Source: Nilaparvata lugens
Taxonomy: Eukaryota; Arthropoda; Insecta; Hemiptera; Delphacidae
DNA length: 64,000 nt
Direction: 5' to 3'
Assembly: GCF_014356525.2 (NCBI RefSeq)
Contig: NC_052506.1
Coordinates: 22,768,707-22,832,706 of the forward strand
In this document: in pieces, positions 47,516 to 57,388 of the stretch
How the letters are laid out: every line of letters begins with the position of its first letter
How positions within the stretch are numbered: the stretch's first letter is position 1
Position numbers and translations under genes: made by a program
The notes under the pieces: generated by a model
The model's input: the letters and a program-made list of their open reading frames with translations, nothing else
Databases searched by the model: none
What the model was told of the DNA's origin: nothing

Positions 47516-48937
47516 ATAGCCAGGTTTGGTGTGCTGCTAGAAGGTGCATGATAAGAGCTTACTGGCGGTTGTGGTGGGGCAGCAGCAAAAGTCGGCACAG
47601 GTAGCAGGCTGAAACCAGGAGGAGGTGCATGGTGCGCAGCGTTTCGGCTAGTACCGGTATGCGGGCGTCCATATTGATTTGGTGCTTGGTGTGGCTCAGC
47701 AAACCGATGTTCAGAGCGTTGTTCTTTAAAAAGTAATGATTGAAGATTATTAGCGTTATTGCACAGAAGCGTATGATGGTGATTAGAGCGGCAGTTCTTG
47801 CAGCAAATCGTTGAGTTGCAATTTGCTTTCAGGTGAGACCCTAGGCAAACAAAGCACCTTTTGTGTTGCTTTACAATTTGATTGCGTTTGGATAAGGATT
47901 CTCTTTTGAAAATGTCGCATCTATACAATTGATGTCCTTCTGAACAAAGAACACAAATGCCACCACTGATTGGATACCCAGTTTTAGTTGAAGAAAAGGG
48001 CTGCTTTCTCTGTTGATAATTACTTGTGCTAGGTTCAGCTTTAACAGAAACGGGATCTGCATATTCAATGCTGGCGCTAATTACTTGTTCATATTTGCGG
48101 GTTAGTGCGGTCACTTCCAGAGATTTTTCTTGACTAGCCACAAAACTCAATAAACGGTCAAAGGTGGGAACTTGATCATCTGGTATGGATTCTTCAAATT
48201 TCGTGCAGACAGAAAGCGGTAATTTGCGAATGCACATCATGGTAATCAAAAAATCAGCTTGGTTCAGGTTCATGTTGAATAGCGATCGTTTGGCTGAGTT
48301 GAGCTCGATAGAAAATTTTTTCAAAGTTTCAGCCAGAGTAGTAGAAGGAACAAAGGTATCGAATTTATTATATAAACTATATGCTTGATACCGGATATTG
48401 TTGTATCATTTGTGCAAGCTGTCATAGGCAGCTTTGTAGCATTCAGCAGTGTTGGTGTAATTTTGAACCAAGGTCAAAGCGTCACCACTTAAATATGAAG
48501 TTAGAAGATGGTATTTGGCCTCACTGGAATAGTCTTTACTGGTGTGAACAGCAGCATCAAAAACATTTTTGAAAACATTCCATTCATGAGGTTCGCCTGA
48601 AAATGTAGGTATCTGCAACTGAGGTTTCACAAAATTATTAATTGGTAGTTCATTAGCAGTAACAGCAGGTTTAGGAATGGTTTCAACCAGCTTAATACTA
48701 TCAAAATCTGGTTTGGAATTGGATTTGCAGTTCAGCAAACTCCAAGGTAACTTCCTCAGATAGCGACTCTTTATCTGTTGCCTCATATTCACTCATTAAT
48801 TTATCAAATTTTTTATCCAGACCAAAATAAAATTTGCTACAAGTCATAGGTACTTGTTCATTGTACTTATCAGCTAGAGAAGATATCGATTGATGCAACC
48901 TTCTTAGCTTATTCAATAATGTAAAATTCGACGCCAT
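47419..48937 (-). pseudogene. BEL/Pao element 2 gag
   Basis: Starts MASNFTLLNKLRRLHQ at 48937. A frame change near 48710-48790 leads into LQIPTFSGEPHEWNVF and YLSGDALTLV (DUF1759-type gag core). A second break near 48400 (stop plus shift) leads into the third frame from 48324, which holds SLFNMNLNQADFLITMMC and the zinc-knuckle array (CVLCSEGHQLYRC, CFVCLGSHLKANC, CCKNCRSNHHH). The C-terminus is proline-rich and continues into the GC-rich minisatellite. The three frames align in order without large gaps, so damage is limited to two or three small lesions. No protease DTG motif follows. Confidence 0.75.
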
Positions 48938-49474
48938 GATTGTTATGAATAATCATACAGAAATAGAAAAATAGGTTACCAGATTGAAATTTACAATCGA
49001 AAAAGCTCAGATTAGTGGTCAGAACAGTTTAAGTTGATGGCCGAAAAAGTTCATATTTAATAAGAAATAGTTCAAGATCACTGTTCAAAATCAATAGTTT
49101 GCAGATCAATGTTCACAATTAATAAAGGATAGGCGGTAATTCACTACGTTTAGCGGTAAGAAAACACACAGTTAGCGGTAAAAGTTTGTAGCTTACTGTT
49201 AGGCACTGAAGTTCAAAACCAAAACAAAACTTTTTAGGTTATGTCGAACCGGGTGTAAAAGTTCGATAGTTAACAGCTCGATAGTTGATATCATAAGTCA
49301 CTAATCGATGTTTTCAGTTTTCGATACAAGATGGCGGTCGAAAGCGTCCGAATCGAAAATTTACGATTTTCCAAGAAAACTCACAAAGAACTCTCAGAAA
49401 AAATTGAAATGAGCGTTTTCACTGTTCGTAGGTTGCTTTTGCTCCAACATTTGGCTGCGGTGGACCAGTTTTCG

Positions 49475-50025
49475 TGTTAGAGCCAATGAGGTTGGCGTCT
49501 AAACACGTTACTTAGTAGCTCAGAAAATAAAATTGTTACCTTTAAAGGCGTCTTGTTTGGGGTATGGCGGGTTCGCAGTGGACTGTAAGAGTGGTCTCCT
49601 CGTCCTGGTAGGCGGTAACACGTTCCGATAATCAGGATTCACTTGCACTGGCGATGATAAATACATGGGGAATACATGTCGTGGCGAAGAGATTACACAA
49701 AGAAGATCCAACTCTAGATATTTAGCGGAATACTCTAACAATGACTTTTCTAACTAGTCGCGGTAGTAATTTAAATTCAAACAAGCGAAGCGGTAATACA
49801 TTTATTAACTTCTTTGAAAAACGAGAAACAACCAAGAAGCGTCAGAGCACACACTTCCTCAAACAGTTACAAAACGGAAGAGAACTGGGAAGCAAAAGCG
49901 GGGAAGCCAGAGGGAGAACAGTGCCATCTACATATTGAAATAGGCGATCTTAGAGCGGCTGATGGCAGTGGCATGCTAGATGGCCGTGGGTGAGCGCGGT
50001 CGATTCAAATGGCTTGGCCCATACA
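49475..50025 (-). repeat. 5' LTR of BEL/Pao element 2
   Basis: 551 bp, ends TGTTAGAGCC / CCCATACA on the plus strand, adjacent to the primer-binding site on the left and the TGCTG duplication on the right. Confidence 0.85.
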
Positions 50026-50030
50026 TGCTG

Positions 50031-50625
50031 AAATGATTAACTTGAAATTTTGCATAAAGATTCTTATTTTACCAAGGATAGTTATAGACCTATTTTAATT
50101 TTTATTAATCAATTAATTATAATCTTAAACATTGGAACAAATTTATTCAATTTGTGATACAAAGTTTACGTAATATAAAAGCCCATTCTTATATAGTTTT
50201 GCTATTGTAAATATAAATTACCAAATTCAAATTCAAATTGAGTATATTCACATAAATCATTACAAATACAGTAAACATGTATAAATAATATAAATACTTG
50301 TGAATTTTCCCCACATAGACAAGTCTGTGTATGGGGAAAGTGTTCTAATGAAAAACAACTTGGTACTAAAAAGAAAATTATAAATATTTACAATATAACT
50401 TGAAAAATAAAAGTTGATTAAATTTAGTGGAGAAAGTATATATGTTTTGAATTGAAGTAGTACAATATAACTATTATGGTATATAGCTTTAACATGGCAC
50501 ACAAGATAAAATTTAGAACTTGAACAATGATGAATTATGAGCAATATATTGATGATATATATATATGATGATGAATAAAAGAAAAATATATACATAGTAT
50601 CAAAATCGGTAAGAGGAGTAGATGA
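50031..50625. other. LINE 3' untranslated-like DNA
   Basis: AT-rich and non-coding, with TA-rich simple repeats near 50550-50600. It probably includes the 3' end of the minus-strand LINE to its right. Confidence 0.4.
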
Positions 50626-50630
50626 GCTGA

Positions 50631-51110
50631 TCAGCGACATCCGGTTTCAAATAACCACATATTTAAAATTCGTTTGTATATGTTAAGGCTAAGGGGTTCT
50701 ATTTGCTTTATGTAGGCGGGTATATTTCTATAAAGAATGTGGCATATGTAATGACTATTAGATCTATTGCAATTGCTAACAAATCTGGGTTGTAGAATTC
50801 CAAATATATTCATATTTCGTGTTTGATAGGGATGGATAAGAGGATTAAATATTGCATTTTTATTACTTCGGATGAAAATTAAAAGTGATTTTATGTATAG
50901 CTGTTGGACCTGAAATTCTTGATAGGCCAGTTCTGTTGGATAGCAACTATCCTGGTTAAAGCAAGTCTCTATGATTGCTCGCTGTGCAATTCCGACAGCT
51001 CTCAAAGTGAACAAGGACGCTCCACCCCAGGCCAGGATTCCATAATTTATAATTGATTGAACATAGGCAAAGTATGTCCTTAGTAGAATAAAAATGGGAA
51101 GTCTGGCGCA
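50631..51110 (-). pseudogene. LINE RT C-terminal fragment
   Basis: Read from the right, AYVQSIINYGILAWGGASLF shifts frame at about 51010 into FTLRAVGIAQRAIIETCFNQ, then YPTELAYQEFQVQQLYIKSL and YQTRN. This is the region C-terminal to the RT of jockey/CR1-like LINEs. RT catalytic motifs are absent, so it is a 5'-truncated copy. Confidence 0.65.
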
Positions 51111-51297
51111 GAATTCCCATTTTATTTACAAGGCCATCCCATACCAAAAAACCGTCTCAAGGTCAAAAAAAGAAAAAAACTTAGAAAAAAATAAAATAAG
51201 AAATAATCGAAAATAAATAAAATTTAATTCAATGACATTGAGCATAGTGGGGGACTGATTGGATATAATATAAGGGAGGTCTTAGTGATGAGAGCTA

Positions 51298-51540
51298 TCA
51301 TTGTGTTCCAGACTCTTCATGGCAAAGTTCAGTGTTCAACATGATGTATGGTTCCAGGAACTCCTTCTGGTTAAACTTTACACCTCTATGAACTTTGGTG
51401 ATCTTCAATCCATGCTGAATGGCCTGCTTGAGCATACGGAAATGACAGACATAATGTTCTCAATTGTTCAGAGTTGTCATGAGACGTTTAGATCCTGATT
51501 TAAACATGACATCATCCAGGCTAAGAACAGTGATGGGTGG
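51298..51540 (-). pseudogene. Polinton/Maverick-type DNA polymerase B, inverted segment
   Basis: On the minus strand this encodes MFKSGSKRLMTTLNN, a stop, EHYVCHFRMLKQAIQHG, then LKITKVHRGVKFNQ and FLEPYIMLNTEL. This is the part of protein-primed family B polymerases (Polinton/Maverick and related viruses) that precedes the KLMNN.FGKTMEN motif. That next motif lies on the opposite strand 75 bp to the right, so the gene is broken by an inversion. Confidence 0.65.
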
Positions 51541-51614
51541 AGCCAAGGTCACGTGATAGGGGGAGGAGTGGGGGTTGCTGAAATTGCATCGCCAAAAGTA
51601 AAGTAAGGTGATTT

Positions 51615-52027
51615 TTTACCTATATGGAAAGAACTTTTTTAAACTAATGAACAATGCAGTGTTTGGGAAAACAATGGAGAATGTATGTAAGAGGATGAGC
51701 ATTGAGCTAGTCAATGAAGAGAAACATCTCAAGAAACTGATTGCTTGTCCAACCTACAAAGATCGCATCATCTTTGGAGAGAACATATGTGCTGTCACCC
51801 TGCATAAAGATAAAGTTGAGCTCAACAAGCCCATCTATATTGGACTATCAGTGCTGGACATCAGCAAGACCCTGATGTACCAATTCCATTATGATGTGAT
51901 TAAGCCAATATATGAAGAGAGGCTGCAACTGCTCTATCAGGACACAGACAGTCTGTTCTACCTGATGGAAACAAATGATATGTACAATGAACTACATTGT
52001 ATTTCAGGACTACTTGGACTGTCTGTT
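51615..52027 (+). pseudogene. Polinton/Maverick-type DNA polymerase B, palm segment
   Basis: Encodes KNFFKLMNNAVFGKTMENV, then PIYIGLSVLDISKTLMYQFH and LLYQDTDSLFYLMETNDMY. DTDSL is the catalytic motif C of family B polymerases, and the KLMNN.FGKTMEN and GLSVLDISK.LMY blocks are characteristic of protein-primed polymerases of Polinton/Maverick elements. The frame ends at TGA 52025-52027, shortly after the palm. No capsid, integrase, ATPase or protease gene of such an element is present nearby, so only a polymerase scrap remains, cut by the LINE to the right. Confidence 0.75.
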
Positions 52028-52186
52028 TGAAAACAAAGAGATAGTCATAATCATCAGTCGTAATCAGTCATTCAAGGCGAGTGGATGTCGATATCACAGC
52101 AGAACTCAGATAACAAAATTTTCTTGTTTCATCATCCTAACCTTCAAGTTCAAAACTTTCATTTAAATTATTATTCATTAATTGTG

Positions 52187-53134
52187 ATGGCGCAGTGTTA
52201 TTATTGCAACAGTTCTCTGCCAGCATCAGGTGATGTCATTACTTGTTTTGGGTGTAATAATAAATTTCATTTTGGGTGCAGTCTCAAAGAATCTACATAT
52301 CATTGTATGTCAGAGAACGAGCAAAAGAAATGGCGTTGTTTCCATGTGTGTAAAAACTCGAAAGGGGCAACAGGGATTGCATCTCCAGGTAATGAAACCC
52401 CTAGAGATAATATTAATAATCCGGAATTTCGTACAATACTCCATTCTTTGAACACTAAATTAGCAAGTATTGAAACGACTGTTAATTCTGTACAGGCGAG
52501 TCAGGTGTTCATCTCCTCTAAATATGATGAACTTCTCAATGAGATAAAAGTGCTACGTACCGAAAATAAAAGCTTGACTAGTGAGATTGCCAAACTGAAC
52601 AAACAAATTAGCGCTAAGGATATTATCATTAACGATCTTAGTATGCAGATTAATGAACTTGAACAATATGGTAGAAAAAATAACTTGGAAATTCACTGTC
52701 TTGATGCAACTCATAGGTCTCCGCTCAAGGATTTGAAACACATAGCTGAGAGAATAGACTTGAACTTTAGAGAAAGTGATGTGAGTGCTACTCATAGACT
52801 ACCTGTCCGAAAATCCACCGCAAATTCATCAGAAAATGCTCCTGTGTTGATTGTGCAGTTTGTTTTGAAATTGGTTCGTGCTGAATGGCTTACTAAAGGC
52901 CGTGCAGCAAAACTAACTAACAAAATTCTAGGAAACCCGTCAGATAAATCAACATTCTTTAATGAAAATCTCACAGCTTTTAATAAAAGATTGTTCATGC
53001 AAACTAGGAATAAGGCAAGATCTCTTGGTTATAAGTTTGTATGGACCTCTCAGGGTAGAATTCTTGTGAGAAAGGAACCTCAGGCACAAGTAATTTGTAT
53101 TAAATGCGAATCAGACCTAGACAAAATTATTTAA
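52187..53134 (+). CDS. LINE ORF1 protein (zinc finger, coiled coil, RRM-like)
   Basis: The start chosen is ATG 52187 (MAQCYYCNSSL), immediately before a PHD-like cysteine/histidine cluster (CYYC ... CFGC ... HFGC ... C, residues 4-55). Residues about 85-190 form a heptad-rich coiled coil ending in INELEQYGRKNNLEIHC, the signature joining the coil to an RRM-like fold in LINE ORF1 proteins. A basic C-terminal domain follows (LTAFNKRLFMQTRNKARSLG). 315 residues, no internal stop, the best preserved ORF of this element. It should package LINE RNA. Confidence 0.75.
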   Translation: MAQCYYCNSSLPASGDVITCFGCNNKFHFGCSLKESTYHCMSENEQKKWRCFHVCKNSKGATGIASPGNETPRDNINNPEFRTILHSLNTKLASIETTVNSVQASQVFISSKYDELLNEIKVLRTENKSLTSEIAKLNKQISAKDIIINDLSMQINELEQYGRKNNLEIHCLDATHRSPLKDLKHIAERIDLNFRESDVSATHRLPVRKSTANSSENAPVLIVQFVLKLVRAEWLTKGRAAKLTNKILGNPSDKSTFFNENLTAFNKRLFMQTRNKARSLGYKFVWTSQGRILVRKEPQAQVICIKCESDLDKII

Positions 53135-53322
53135 AGATATTTGTACTCATAGTGCTTTGTAGTTACATAATTTGTTTTCTTATTCCTGTTATCTGCTATT
53201 TCAAATCTCTTTTTATTTAATGTGTATTATCACCCTATTCTCTGTAATGCATGAACATACTATCCCAGGTAAACTCAAAATTATAATTACAATCCCCTTT
53301 TAATTAGTCAACAACTACAATC

Positions 53323-56085
53323 ATGATTGACAATGATTTTCAAATTGAGGAGATGGTTTTGCCATGCGAAACGTTTCCGACAATCGATAGCTGGCTTGCT
53401 GATAAGAGCGCCCCTTCCTTGTTAGCTCAACAGATTAGTTATCCGTTCAAAATTATTTACCTTAATATTAGATCATTGCAACAGAATTTTGACAAACTTA
53501 CTGTAGCTATCTATAATGTGAATATCGATATTATTTTGTTAACAGAAATCAATATTGATCCTGACCTAAGTAGCCTTTTTCAAATAAATTGTTATAAAGC
53601 TGTATACAAGTGTGCTCCAAGCAGATTTTATCATGGCCTTGTTGCTTTTATAAAAAAAATATTCATTTCAAGGAAGTATCTGTCAATTTCAGTTCAGAAA
53701 ATCTAGAATATATTATGCTGAATTTCAATGTTAATAACCTGACTCTTAATATAATAAGTTTGTATAGACCACACAGTTTTCATAAAGATAATTTCATTAC
53801 TGATCTAGAGCAGTTAATTCTTGAGGTTGATAATACAGCTAATCTTATCATTATCGGTGATGCGAACCTAGATATTCTTAAATCCAATGATCAATTTGTA
53901 CAGTTATATGAATCAATGCTTTTTTCTTATGGTTGCAAAAAAGGTATTTCTGCTGTCACAAGAGAAGAGCTCAGACAAAGTTTGCTCACTTAAACTTGTA
54001 TTGATAATTTATTCCTATGTCTAAATAGTAATTTTATTGCTCATACCGGAGTCATCAATGTAAAGATATCCGATCATTATATCATTGGTTGCAAAATTCA
54101 TTGCAACCCACAATCGAAACCCAATCATGACCAAAAAGTATTCAAAACTATCATAGATAAGAAAAAACGTATATCTTTATTAAAAAAAAAGTGAATGGAA
54201 TAGTTGTCAATTACTTTCCTCTCCCAATTTGGTATATGAAATGATTAAATTAAATTTTGATAGTGCAACAAAACAATCTGAGAAAATTATTCGTATTAAA
54301 ACCAATCATTCCAATGATTTTAAAAATAATTGGATGACATATGAACTATATAATAAGCTTAAAATAAGAGATATCTTATTCAGGCGTTCCAAAAGCAACC
54401 CTACGAATACTGTGTACAAAAATGATTATCAAGTTTATAGGAACAAACTCAATAAAGATATCACACTTGCTAAACGAACTTATATAATAAAAAGCTTCAA
54501 TGATTCAAAAAACAATATCAGGAAGAAATGGAAGTGTATAAATGGTATTTTAGGACGATCATCTGACGTCTCAGATAGTAGAATCCTTAAAAACTTCTCT
54601 CACAAATTCTCAAATCCAGACCAAATTTGCTCAGCCTTCGCGGATTCTTGCAGTGAAATTTTAGCTGAACCTTTGTTATATATTTTCAACTTGGCTATTA
54701 AAACATCAACCTTTCCAGATGCTTTGAAGATTGCTCGTGTGACTCCAATATTCAAGACTGGCAGTAGAGAAAATGTTGAGAATTATCGTCCTAACTCGTT
54801 CATCAATGTGATAGCAAAGCTTTTTGAAGTATTGTTGCACGGTCGGATTTTCTGGCTCACCAGGTCTGGAATAGCTGAAGCTCAGCATGGTTTTATGCCT
54901 GGTCGCTCGACTGTTTCCAATCTGCTGCAATTCAGCCATGAGGTACATTCCGTGCTCGCTGATGGTGGTCGCATGGACGTTGTCTACACGGACCTATCCA
55001 AGGCATTCGATACTGTTGATCATGACATACTTTTGGAAAAACTTTATAGTAAGTTCGGCTTCTCTATCAAAGCAGTAAAATTCATGGCCAGCTATCTATG
55101 TAATCGTCAGCAATATGTTCAGTTGAGGTTTCATAAATCCAAACAGTATATATGTACAGCAGGAGTTCCCCAGGGATCAAACCTAGGACCTCTTCTGTTT
55201 CTTCTTCTAATAAATGATTTGCCCCAGTCAATAGAGTCCAGAATATTACTTAATGCAGATGATGTAAAAATAATCAGACATATAAAATATGCAAATGACA
55301 AAGCTACTCTGAAGAAATATATAAATAATCTGGCTCAATGGTGTCATTCTGATAAGCTCAAATTGAATATTAAAAAATGTTATGTAGTTAGTTACTCCAG
55401 AAAACCGACCCATGTTTCATAGATAATAAGTATTTGAAACAACAAAAGATCTTGGCATCATTTTTGATGAAGCTTTTAGATTTGATGTTCATATTGATCA
55501 TGTCGTGAATAAAGCTTTCAAGATTCTGGGATTTGTGTGTAGGCAGTGTAGAGAGTTCAGATATACTGTAGTGTTCCTGTTATTAGAGTGTACAGTGCTT
55601 TGGTGTGCAGTGGATTGGAGTATGGTTCAGTAATTTGGTCACCTTACCGGACCGGCACGGCTCACGACATTGAAAGAGTGCAGAACAGATTCCTGAGATA
55701 CCTATACTGGATAAAATATAAAATTGTATGTCCATTTGATTTTTCTGTAACAGGTCTCAGAGAACAATTTCAATTACATTTGCTGGCTTCTAGAAGGGAT
55801 ATGCATGGCATTACTTTTCTATGTAAGCTAGTGAATGGTGCATTGGACAGCCCTTCCCTTTTATCATTGATTAATTTCCATGTTCCGCGATTGACAGCTA
55901 GATCTTGCAATACATTTTCAATTGCCTTCTGCAGAACGGACTACAGTTATTATGAACCAATCAAAAGGATGCAGCGCCTATTCAATGTGAGCTGTGTCGG
56001 TGTGGATATATTTGGTGGGTCGGTTGATTCGATTGTGCGCGCGTGTCGAAGAAGGGTTGGTACCTATGTGGTCGGTGACGCATGA
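53323..56085 (+). pseudogene. LINE ORF2 (endonuclease-RT), broken
   Basis: The endonuclease begins with IIYLNIRSLQQNFDKL and DIILLTEINI. A frameshift near 53690 leads to NIISLYRPHS and LIIIGDANLDI. More stops lie at 53991 and 54192. The RT frame 54229-55422 has ARVTPIFKTGSRENVENYRP, VVYTDLSKAFDTVDHDILL and AGVPQGSNLGPLLF. The catalytic box reads NADDV instead of FADD. An internal deletion is likely between CSEILAE and PLLYIFNL, removing the GPDG.. region. After a gap with frameshift the C-terminal frame (55588-56085) has GLEYGSVIWSPYR. It is a dead jockey/CR1-like copy, older than its intact ORF1 suggests. Confidence 0.8.
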
Positions 56086-56460
56086 GTTGTTTGGCCTATC
56101 TCTTGATGGTAGTTATTAATAATTGTTACAACATAATTATATAGTATAACATATTATGATTTTTTCTTTTCTCTTAACTGTGTTTCTTTGGAGTGGAACG
56201 AAATTCTGTTTTATTGTACTCTCATATTATAAATCATATTCTGTCTTATTTGTTAAATTAGTACTTATTTTTATTCATATTCTTAATATTTCCTATTGGT
56301 TTACTACTTATTTTTTTTAATCATTTTCAATTTTTCATTAACTTTTTTCTTGATAATTATGAAGAACTTTGTGATGTTGAATCAGGAACAGTTTTGGGCT
56401 ATAATGCCTGTTGTTCCCATACCTGTATGTATGTATTTTTTGTAAATAAATGAATAAATA

Positions 56461-57016
56461 GTTCTTTGTTTAATAGTTGAAAAAATGTTTGATGGAATTT
56501 CAAAGATACTTAATTGGAGAATAACTATAATATGCAGACATCGGCCAATAACCGAGGATTTGTTGCTATTTAAACATCTTGGCCAGAATTGTCTATGAAT
56601 AGTGTAATTCATTGAGTTATTCACTTGGATCATTTCCACCGACGCTGAAAAGTGTTAATCTCAGTACAGGTTTAGACCCCTAGACCAGCCACAAAAGTAC
56701 TGTAATGTTTTCACCAAACATTTGTTGACTGCACTGTTAATCTGGCAAGCAAAATCTGAACGTTAGTAGCAGTTGATTCCGACAGAGCTAAGATCGCAGT
56801 ACAGGCGACTGAAGAACAATAAAAATTCAATCCTTTCTACCTGTCAGTCGAACCTGTTTGATAAAACGTTACATTGGTGAATATCCTTAGAATTCTGTTG
56901 TCTTTTTGAGCGTGAGGTCATCTTGTCCAGCTCTTGATATGGATTCAATACTATCACCTATAGAATAGTGTTATTTACTTAAATTTATTTCATTGAAGAT
57001 CTTGTTTTGATATTGA
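56461..57016. other. Non-coding, including likely 3' UTR of the nervana gene
   Basis: No gene. On the minus strand an AATAAA at 56984-56989 lies about 300 bp beyond the nervana stop codon and could be its polyadenylation signal. Confidence 0.35.
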
Positions 57017-57137
57017 GCCAAGCCATACAAGACGTTTTTTCAGTCGGCACGACAGGACAGGAAGCTCTCTCGATACGCCAACCAATCAGCCAATCGGAGA
57101 GCTTCCTGTCCTGAAAAAAATTCTTGCGTGGCTTGGC
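57017..57137. mobile_element. Small inverted-repeat element in the nervana 3' flank
   Basis: 121 bp with outer GCCAAGCC / GGCTTGGC and an inner perfect 15-bp pair GGACAGGAAGCTCTC (57055-57069) / GAGAGCTTCCTGTCC (57097-57111). It would fold into a strong hairpin in the transcript. Confidence 0.6.
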
Positions 57138-57284
57138 CCTAATAATGGAGCCAGTTATCAGTTTACCATTTAATGAGAAATCAGAATTCAGAAATTAGTA
57201 ATCATAACCGACGGTTGTGATTGGCAGCTATCATCTGTGATTGGTTCAAGTTTTAAATGGCGGTTAGCAGCCTTTGATTGATTG

Positions 57285-57388
57285 TCAGTCGACAAGAATC
57301 TCGAAGTGAGTTATGCCGATGCCCTCCTTGCGATCGTGATAGATGTTCTTCGCCCAAGCCTTGCACTCAATGTTGATTATTACACCCG
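57285..57388 (-). CDS. nrv: nervana exon E (last), proximal acceptor
   Basis: 104 bp if the acceptor nearest the conserved coding part is used (GTTTGCAG|CGGGTG). A+CG gives Thr, then GVIINIECKAWAKNIYHDRK and ITHFEILVD with stop TGA at 57285-57287. Upstream acceptors in the repeat array would lengthen the exon in frame, up to 57718. Confidence 0.85.

Larger units (their letters stand above)
46215..50025 (-). mobile_element. BEL/Pao element 2, pol-less, recent
   Basis: LTRs 46215-46767 and 49475-50025, flanked by the exact 5-bp duplication TGCTG (46210-46214 and 50026-50030). It is read on the minus strand. The primer-binding site TGGTCCACCGCAGCC lies just inside the 5' LTR (49453-49467). A purine tract (GGGGGGGAGTA on the minus strand) adjoins the 3' LTR at 46768-46778. 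Inside are only gag and a GC-rich minisatellite; protease, RT, RNase H and integrase are missing. It must rely on another element's enzymes. Confidence 0.85.
52100..56460 (+). mobile_element. Near full-length non-LTR retrotransposon (LINE)
   Basis: ORF1, endonuclease, RT and a C-terminal region occur in order over about 4.3 kb. The 3' end carries ATAATGCCTGTTGTTCCC and finishes in TAAATAAATGAATAAATA near 56455. The 5' limit is not exact. No target duplication was identified. Confidence 0.8.

Noticed and set aside
47164..47607. Arg/Gly/Glu-rich and Pro/Leu-rich ORFs in several frames
   Set aside because: Produced by the GC-rich minisatellite; only the gag frame entering it on the minus strand has biological context.
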